From assembly GCF_001667075.1 (NCBI RefSeq), contig NZ_LZIL01000049.1:1-56099 (forward strand): a stretch of 56,099 nt of DNA, read 5' to 3'. A program made the position numbers and the translations under genes. Below are positions 51,433-56,099 of this stretch, piece by piece; positions within the stretch are counted from its first letter, which is position 1; each line of letters begins with the position of its first letter. The notes beneath the pieces are model-generated. The model saw only the letters and a program-made list of their open reading frames with translations. It was not told where the DNA came from and made no database searches. The stretch is from Mycobacterium sp. 852014-52450_SCH5900713. Its GTDB lineage: Bacteria; Actinomycetota; Actinomycetes; Mycobacteriales; Mycobacteriaceae.

Positions 51433-51895
51433 TCTGCTGCGCCACATATTCGGTCCGCAGCCGTACTCGTCGTGGTGGTTGTTGTTGGCCGTGGCGTTGG
51501 TGATTGCCGTAATTATCTGGTACGTAATCGTTTTCGTATGGACGCTGCCCTCGCACCGACTGCGGCGCATCCCCGTCGTGCGGCGAGTGCACGCCTGGCT
51601 GATTCGTGACCGCTTCGCCCGCCGCGTGCAAGGCATCGCCGACGAGCACGACGCCGGGCAGATGTCGGCTCCGGCGGCGTGCGCGGCAATCAGCCGGACG
51701 GTGCGCAGCTTTCTGCATCAAGCGACCGGAGCGCGGGCGCAGTACCTACACGTCGGGGCCATGGCCGACGCGAACCTGGCCGCGGCCGCGCCGCTGCTGA
51801 CCCGGCTCGGGGACGCGCAGTTCAACGCCGCCGCGCACGTCGATATCGCCGACGTGAGCACCCGGGCGCAGGAGTTGATCCGCTCGTGGATCTGA
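51422..51895 (+). CDS. small membrane-anchored protein of MoxR module
   Basis: 157 residues from GTG 51422. One strong membrane helix (about 18-42, WWLLLAVALVIAVIIWYVIV) is followed by a basic, helical cytoplasmic domain of about 110 residues. The position matches DUF4381-type proteins found between DUF58 and VWA genes in other MoxR modules, but sequence identity to that family is not evident to me. It overlaps DUF58 by 11 bases and the next gene by 10. It may anchor the ATPase or DUF58 protein at the membrane. Confidence 0.72.
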   Translation: MPDDLLRHIFGPQPYSSWWLLLAVALVIAVIIWYVIVFVWTLPSHRLRRIPVVRRVHAWLIRDRFARRVQGIADEHDAGQMSAPAACAAISRTVRSFLHQATGARAQYLHVGAMADANLAAAAPLLTRLGDAQFNAAAHVDIADVSTRAQELIRSWI

Positions 51896-52863
51896 AATGG
51901 TGGCCCATACTGGCCATCGGATTGGCCTGCTTAGTCGCGGTTGTGGCGCTGGCGGCATTGCTGCCCATGACCGCTGCCCGCCGGCAGCTGCGCCCGTTAG
52001 CCAACATCGCACGTCTGACCCGGTTACCCGAGTACGCGAAAGTAGCCCGGCTGCGATCACTGTCAACGGTGGTCACCCTGGTGGTCCTGACGGTCATGTT
52101 CGGCGCCGCCTCGTGGGCGGCGGCCCGTCCGACCGTCGCCGGCAACGACTTCGACGCCGCCTACCCCGAAGACATCATGCTGTGTGTCGGGCAGCCGGTG
52201 ACCGACGCGGCGACGACCGAACTGCTCGACTACTTCGCGCGGCAGGCCGGCACGTCGCCTCAGCGTCAACGGATCGGCTTGACATCGGTCAACCGCCGCC
52301 TGGTGCCGCTGACGCGCGACCACCAGTACGCCGCGGCACGATTCGGCGAATACACCGGGGCTCATGCGGCACAGTCGGCGTCGTTCGCCCCCGCGGTACC
52401 CTACACGGACTATGCGACCAGCGTGAACGACGTTCTGGCGCTCTGTATGTCAGGATTTCCGACGATCGAGAAGGGCGACACGCATCGACGGTCGGTGATC
52501 TATCTTGGGCCCTCAGATCTCCGTGCCGCAGGAGACTCGCGCCCCGCACTGTTCACCGACACCAGTGTGTGGGACGTGGCCGAGCGCGCCGGAACGCAGC
52601 TCAATGTCATCGACACCGCGCCGTCAGCGGCAAGTGGCCCGCTCGTCGCCCTCGCCAAGCGGAGCGGGGGCCGGTACCTCGCGCCGGGACGAGGATCGGT
52701 GATCAAGGCAATCAACGAAATTCGCGCACACACCCCACCCGCGCGCCTGGCCGACGGCACCATCGTGACCGCGGACTTCCGCGACGACCCGGTGGTACCG
52801 CTAGTAATCGCGCTGCTGTCAGCGGCCGTGCTGTCGGTGGCCCTGTTGGTGCTGCGCCGATGA
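51886..52863 (+). CDS. membrane protein with degenerate VWA-like domain
   Basis: 325 residues from GTG 51886. Two N-terminal membrane helices (about 5-28 and 60-85) and one at the C terminus (about 302-322) flank a periplasmic-type Rossmann domain. The strand that would carry the MIDAS motif reads EDIMLCVGQPVTD, lacking D-x-S-x-S, so metal binding is probably lost. The topology mirrors the next protein, a VWA protein, suggesting an ancient duplication resembling the BatA/BatB pair. Overlaps the next gene by 4 bases. Confidence 0.75.
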   Translation: MDLKWWPILAIGLACLVAVVALAALLPMTAARRQLRPLANIARLTRLPEYAKVARLRSLSTVVTLVVLTVMFGAASWAAARPTVAGNDFDAAYPEDIMLCVGQPVTDAATTELLDYFARQAGTSPQRQRIGLTSVNRRLVPLTRDHQYAAARFGEYTGAHAAQSASFAPAVPYTDYATSVNDVLALCMSGFPTIEKGDTHRRSVIYLGPSDLRAAGDSRPALFTDTSVWDVAERAGTQLNVIDTAPSAASGPLVALAKRSGGRYLAPGRGSVIKAINEIRAHTPPARLADGTIVTADFRDDPVVPLVIALLSAAVLSVALLVLRR

Positions 52864-53783
52864 CATTCCATCCTCTGCTGCCTTGGCCGATCTTCGCGGT
52901 CGTCGCAGGTGCGCTACTCCTGGCGCGACTGGTGGCGCTGCGCCAGGCGCTCCTATCGGCGGGGCGCCGGCGTGGCCGCACGGCGCTACGTTGGACCGGT
53001 GTGACTTTCACGGTGCTGCTGCTCCTTGCCGCGACCACCCGCCCCGGACTTCGTGACGACGAAAACGGCCGTGGCGCAACCCGAGCGGCTGGCGAGAACC
53101 TCAACGTGTTCCTCGTCGTCGATCGATCGGCCGACTCCGGCGTCGACGACTACGGCGCCGGCGAACCGCGGATCGCGGGGATGCGTGACGACGTCGCCGC
53201 CGTGATCAAGCAGTACCCGGCGGCACGGTACGCGCTCGTCGGCTTCGCCTCGCGGGCCTCGCTGGACTGGCCGCTGGCCGAGGATGTCTGGAGCCTGCGC
53301 CCGACCGTCGCCGCGATCGGCCCCGAAAACGCGGGTTCCGATGTGAACGGGGGAGCGGCGGACAACGTGCTGCGATATCAGTTGATCCAGGCGGCGCAGC
53401 AGTATCCGGGTTCGCGAAACGTGGTGCTCTACTTCGGCTCCGGTGCGCCAGGTTCGCGCGCCCCCCAGGGCGACTTCAACCTCACGCAGAGCGCGGTGGC
53501 CGGCGGAGCGGTGCTGGGCTACGGCCGCAGCGACGCGATCAACGAAGCCGAATTGCGACAAATTGCAGCACAACTCAACGTGCCGTATGTACATCGGGAT
53601 CCGGGACAGGCTTTCCGGCGCGACCTGCCCGACACGGCGGATTTCCGGGCGGAGGCCGACGGACAGACCGAGCTGTACTGGCTGCCTGCGCTGCTCGCCG
53701 CGGGGCTGCTGCTCGCCGAGATCTACCTTTCGGTCCGCGAATTCCGGCGCGGCCGCATCGCCCGGCGGGACCTGACGTCGTGA
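52860..53783 (+). CDS. VWA-domain membrane protein of MoxR module
   Basis: 307 residues. Membrane helices at about 9-27 and 44-60 and near the C terminus (about 272-290) bracket a VWA domain. The MIDAS-like motif is FLVVDRSAD (Asp88, Ser90, with Asp92 in place of the second Ser). The later GSDVNGGAADNVLRY region could supply another ligand. It is the likely client or partner of the MoxR ATPase and is probably involved in envelope assembly or stress response. ATG 52860 overlaps the preceding stop, and the last bases overlap the next start. Confidence 0.85.
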   Translation: MTFHPLLPWPIFAVVAGALLLARLVALRQALLSAGRRRGRTALRWTGVTFTVLLLLAATTRPGLRDDENGRGATRAAGENLNVFLVVDRSADSGVDDYGAGEPRIAGMRDDVAAVIKQYPAARYALVGFASRASLDWPLAEDVWSLRPTVAAIGPENAGSDVNGGAADNVLRYQLIQAAQQYPGSRNVVLYFGSGAPGSRAPQGDFNLTQSAVAGGAVLGYGRSDAINEAELRQIAAQLNVPYVHRDPGQAFRRDLPDTADFRAEADGQTELYWLPALLAAGLLLAEIYLSVREFRRGRIARRDLTS

Positions 53784-54523
53784 CTCCCCAACCGGCACGG
53801 CTGCGGCTGCGACGGCGGCTGCTGGTCTACTCGGCACCGGTCACCGCCGCCGCGCTGCTGGTTGCGGTCAAGCTTTTTTCGGTTGTGGTGGCTGGCAATT
53901 CGGCGGCTCACGCCTTCGCGAGCGGCGATGGGAACACCTTGCGGTCCGATGCGGCAATCCTTGGCGTGGCCAACGTAATGGAACCCGCGAAGGCGCCGTT
54001 CGCTGCGGGCGCCGCCGCCGTGCTTGACGGCCGACTCGACGATGCCGACAGTCACTTCTCCGCCGCGCTTGCCCGCAGCAGCGCCGACCGCTCCTGCCCG
54101 GTGCGGGTCAACCTCGAACTGGTCCGAGAGACCGAGGGCGACCGTGCCGCGGCGGCCGGGGATCGGGCGCGCGCCGAGGAACATTATGCGAGCGCGCTAT
54201 CCGTCGTAGACCAGGCGCCACAAAGCTGTTTTCTCGGTAACGGTGACACGGACCCGCAACGGCGGGCCATCCGGGATGACGCCGCGAACCGGTTGGCGGC
54301 CAAACGAACTGCGCTCAACGTTCCGCCGCCGGCAACACCGCCACCGCCACCGCCCCCGCCGCCAGCGGCACCACCTCCACCGCCGCCGGTCGCCACCGTC
54401 GCACCCCACGGCCGGGAGATCCCACCACGGCGGCTTGATCCCGCGGGAGGCGATCCGCTCGACAAATTGCAGCAGATACTGCAGGACGCGGCGGGTGTTG
54501 CGCCGATGGGGGAGGCACCGTAA
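53780..54523 (+). CDS. membrane-anchored TPR-like protein with Pro-rich tail
   Basis: 247 residues from GTG 53780. A single N-terminal membrane helix (about 16-38) is followed by a helical, probably extracytoplasmic, region with a tetratricopeptide-like repeat (AAAVLDGRLDDADSHFSAAL and GDRARAEEHYASALSVVD), one Cys pair, a run of about 20 mostly proline residues (180-200) and a C-terminal helix. TPR proteins such as BatE accompany VWA proteins in MoxR clusters, so it likely completes that complex. The proline run may span the peptidoglycan. It is the last gene of the module. Confidence 0.72.
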   Translation: MTPQPARLRLRRRLLVYSAPVTAAALLVAVKLFSVVVAGNSAAHAFASGDGNTLRSDAAILGVANVMEPAKAPFAAGAAAVLDGRLDDADSHFSAALARSSADRSCPVRVNLELVRETEGDRAAAAGDRARAEEHYASALSVVDQAPQSCFLGNGDTDPQRRAIRDDAANRLAAKRTALNVPPPATPPPPPPPPPAAPPPPPPVATVAPHGREIPPRRLDPAGGDPLDKLQQILQDAAGVAPMGEAP

Positions 54524-54543
54524 CGGTCTGTCAGGCTCTTGGC

Positions 54544-54930
54544 ATGAACGAACCGTGTCCGTGCGGCAGTGCCGAAAGCTATTCGGCCTGTTGCGGGCCG
54601 TTTCACCACGGCGAGTCGCAGGCCCGGTCGGCCGAGGAATTGATGAGATCGCGGTATTCGGCATTCGCCCACGGAGACGCCGACTACCTGTACCGCACTT
54701 GGCACCCCCGCACGCGCCCGGCCGACGTGACGATTGACCCGGGCACCACCTGGATCGGCCTGAACGTGATCGACACGGTCGCGGGTGGTCCGGACGACGA
54801 TCACGGGGAAGTGGAATTCACGGCCCAGTTCGAGTCCGCGGGCCGCGTCGGCCGCCTGCACGAGCGCAGTCGGTTCGAGCGCCGCGCCGGCCGATGGTTC
54901 TACCTCGACGCCATGGCGCAGAGCGAGTGA
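54544..54930 (+). CDS. YchJ-family (UPF0225) SEC-C zinc-motif protein
   Basis: 128 residues. The N terminus has the SEC-C zinc motif CPCGSAESYSACC, followed by an NTF2-like domain with ELMRSRYSAFAHGD and RTWHPRTRP, as in YchJ/UPF0225 proteins. SEC-C modules often contact ribosomes or SecA, but the role of YchJ proteins is unsettled. Its last 9 bases overlap the 3' end of the antisense tRNA-Cys gene, so the CDS end is constrained by tRNA structure. Confidence 0.88.
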   Translation: MNEPCPCGSAESYSACCGPFHHGESQARSAEELMRSRYSAFAHGDADYLYRTWHPRTRPADVTIDPGTTWIGLNVIDTVAGGPDDDHGEVEFTAQFESAGRVGRLHERSRFERRAGRWFYLDAMAQSE

Positions 54931-54992
54931 CGGGACTCGAACCCGTGTATACGGCTTTGCAGGCCGCTGCCTAGCCACTCAGCCACACCCGC
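54922..54992 (-). tRNA. tRNA-Cys (GCA)
   Basis: Cloverleaf on the minus strand: acceptor GCGGGTG/CACTCGC with one G-T pair, anticodon GCA in a CTGCAAA loop, T-arm ACGGGTTCGAGTCCCGT and discriminator U, which is the identity base of tRNA-Cys. CCA is not encoded. Confidence 0.95.
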
Positions 54993-55105
54993 ACGAAACG
55001 CCACCATGCCAGCGCAAGCCCCTGCGGCCTAGTGTTTTCCTCGGCCCGATCATTTCCTGAGCTGCAGTTGTCCGCCTTTCCGCGAAGGACGGCTAAATTA
55101 CCCGT

Positions 55106-56011
55106 ATGCGGGTTGTTCGCCTGGCGGGTGTGATTCTGACAATCCTCACAGCGGGGCTGCTGTTGGCAAGCCCCGCCGGCGCACAACCGCCGTCCAAACT
55201 CACGGATCACATCACTGACAGCACCGGGGTGCTGACGGATTCCGGTCGGGCAGCGGTCAGCTCGGCAATCGACCGGCTTTACCGCCATCAGCACATCCAA
55301 TTGTGGGTGGTCTACGTCGACAACTTTTCCAGGTTCAAACCAGAAAACTGGGCTGACCGCACCCGCGACGCCAGCGCGATGGAAGACCACGACGCACTGC
55401 TTGCCGTGGCCACGAACACCAAGCTGTACGCGTTCACGGTGCCGCCGCAGGTGCAGGGCCTCACAGCAGCCGAGTTGATCGGTTTGCGCAGCAAACAAAT
55501 TGAACCGGCGATTGCCGCCAAAGACTGGAGTGGCGCTGCGGTCGCCGCGGCTGACGGGTTGGACAGATCGGCAAGTTCATCAAAGCCTGCAAAGCCGATC
55601 TGGGTGCCGATCGCGATCGGCGTCGTCGTCCTCGTGGTCGTCGTCGTGGTGGTTTTCATGCTCTACCGCGCGCGACGCCGCCGGCGGGTCACCCCTACCG
55701 ATGGGCACGTTGGAGGGCACGACTATTCATTGGAGCAGGCGTTATCCATGGCGGACGGCAGATTGCGCCAGATCTCCGACTACGTCGCCAGACATCGCGA
55801 GAGCGTCGGCACCGGGGCCCAAACCAGGGTCGAAGAGGCGAAACGGCATTTGGCGGCGGCGCAAGGCAAGCAGGCAACCAGCGACACCGAGGCCATCGCC
55901 CACGCCAACAGGGCGTCCACCCTGGCCGCTGAGGCCCAATCGTTGGCAAATGCTGACGTGTTAGCGGCGCACCGCACGCGGCGAGGTCGAGGCACAGCGT
56001 CTAAGCGGTGA
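55106..56011 (+). CDS. TPM-domain membrane protein
   Basis: 301 residues. A signal peptide (about 1-26, ending in PAGAQP) is followed by a TPM domain (about 30-150) with ITDSTGVLTDSGRAAVSSAI and the alternating strand LWVVYVDNFSRF; then a membrane helix (about 170-192, run of Val), a basic stop-transfer RARRRRR and an alpha-helical, coiled-coil-like cytoplasmic tail of about 100 residues. TPM domains act in photosystem repair in plants and as envelope proteins in bacteria; here the function is unknown. The tail is Ala/Glu/Arg rich. Start ATG 55106 has no strong ribosome-binding site. Confidence 0.82.
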   Translation: MRVVRLAGVILTILTAGLLLASPAGAQPPSKLTDHITDSTGVLTDSGRAAVSSAIDRLYRHQHIQLWVVYVDNFSRFKPENWADRTRDASAMEDHDALLAVATNTKLYAFTVPPQVQGLTAAELIGLRSKQIEPAIAAKDWSGAAVAAADGLDRSASSSKPAKPIWVPIAIGVVVLVVVVVVVFMLYRARRRRRVTPTDGHVGGHDYSLEQALSMADGRLRQISDYVARHRESVGTGAQTRVEEAKRHLAAAQGKQATSDTEAIAHANRASTLAAEAQSLANADVLAAHRTRRGRGTASKR

Positions 56012-56099
56012 ACGGTATAGCAGCCGCCGTTTCAGAAGCATCCGCTTACATGAACTCGCCGGCCGGCTCCGACGCAAACATTCACCGGGGGCGCGGACC

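Noticed and set aside
54330..54410. GCCACCGCC-type short repeats, looking like a tandem repeat or CRISPR-like pattern
   Set aside because: They simply encode the proline run of the 53780-54523 protein. No CRISPR repeats or cas genes occur in the window.

Overview
The window is high-GC actinobacterial DNA and almost certainly comes from a Mycobacterium, probably a slow-growing non-tuberculous species. Positions 54 to 17819 follow, as I remember it, the M. tuberculosis order Rv2327 to Rv2313c: MarR regulator, ECF-type ABC transporter, AsnC/Lrp regulator, DDAH-like hydrolase, ornithine aminotransferase, amino-acid permease, universal stress protein, UspC-UspB-UspA sugar transporter, TldD/TldE and a CMD-fold protein. 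DUF732 secreted proteins and an MPT63-like protein support the assignment. The species cannot be named from this sequence.

Core block (1-22.3 kb): two-gene ECF transporter; an SRPBCC-sulfatase pair; a divergent Lrp / DDAH-rocD-rocE-USP operon for arginine- and ornithine-type amino acids; the convergent usp sugar-uptake operon; the TldD/TldE protease pair; two tandem DUF732 genes; a P-type cation ATPase; and an intact CAU-anticodon tRNA gene (22266-22342).

Accessory block (22.3-45.3 kb): the 3' half of that tRNA recurs at 37383-37428 and 45264-45309, and a T-arm piece recurs at 44326-44352. This looks like serial integration at the tRNA. Segment I (22.3-37.4 kb) carries three P450s, a ferredoxin, a limonene-epoxide-hydrolase-fold protein, an NDMA-type alcohol dehydrogenase, an F420-type oxidoreductase, two class III CoA-transferase genes (one a two-domain fusion), an amidohydrolase, an aldehyde dehydrogenase and two TetR regulators. 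Together they read as a route from a hydrophobic, perhaps terpenoid or alicyclic, substrate to CoA thioesters. Segment II (37.4-44.3 kb) is one tightly overlapped minus-strand operon (SDR, two paralogous alpha/beta hydrolases, crotonase, another hydrolase, MDR reductase, and a GMC oxidase cut short near the tRNA copy) with a divergent TetR gene and a strong nested dyad operator. Segment III (44.35-45.26 kb) is a single methyltransferase-like gene between two tRNA fragments. No intact integrase or transposase is visible; only a possible 19-codon integrase remnant lies at the first junction.

Right block (45.3-56.1 kb): an MPT63-like secreted protein; a short P450 without the usual I-helix acid/alcohol pair; a scrap of moxR sequence; an APH/ACAD10-type phosphotransferase; two small proteins; a six-gene MoxR-DUF58-VWA membrane module; a YchJ-type SEC-C protein overlapping a tRNA-Cys gene; and a TPM-domain membrane protein. 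Intergenic stretches over 300 bases are described as separate entries.
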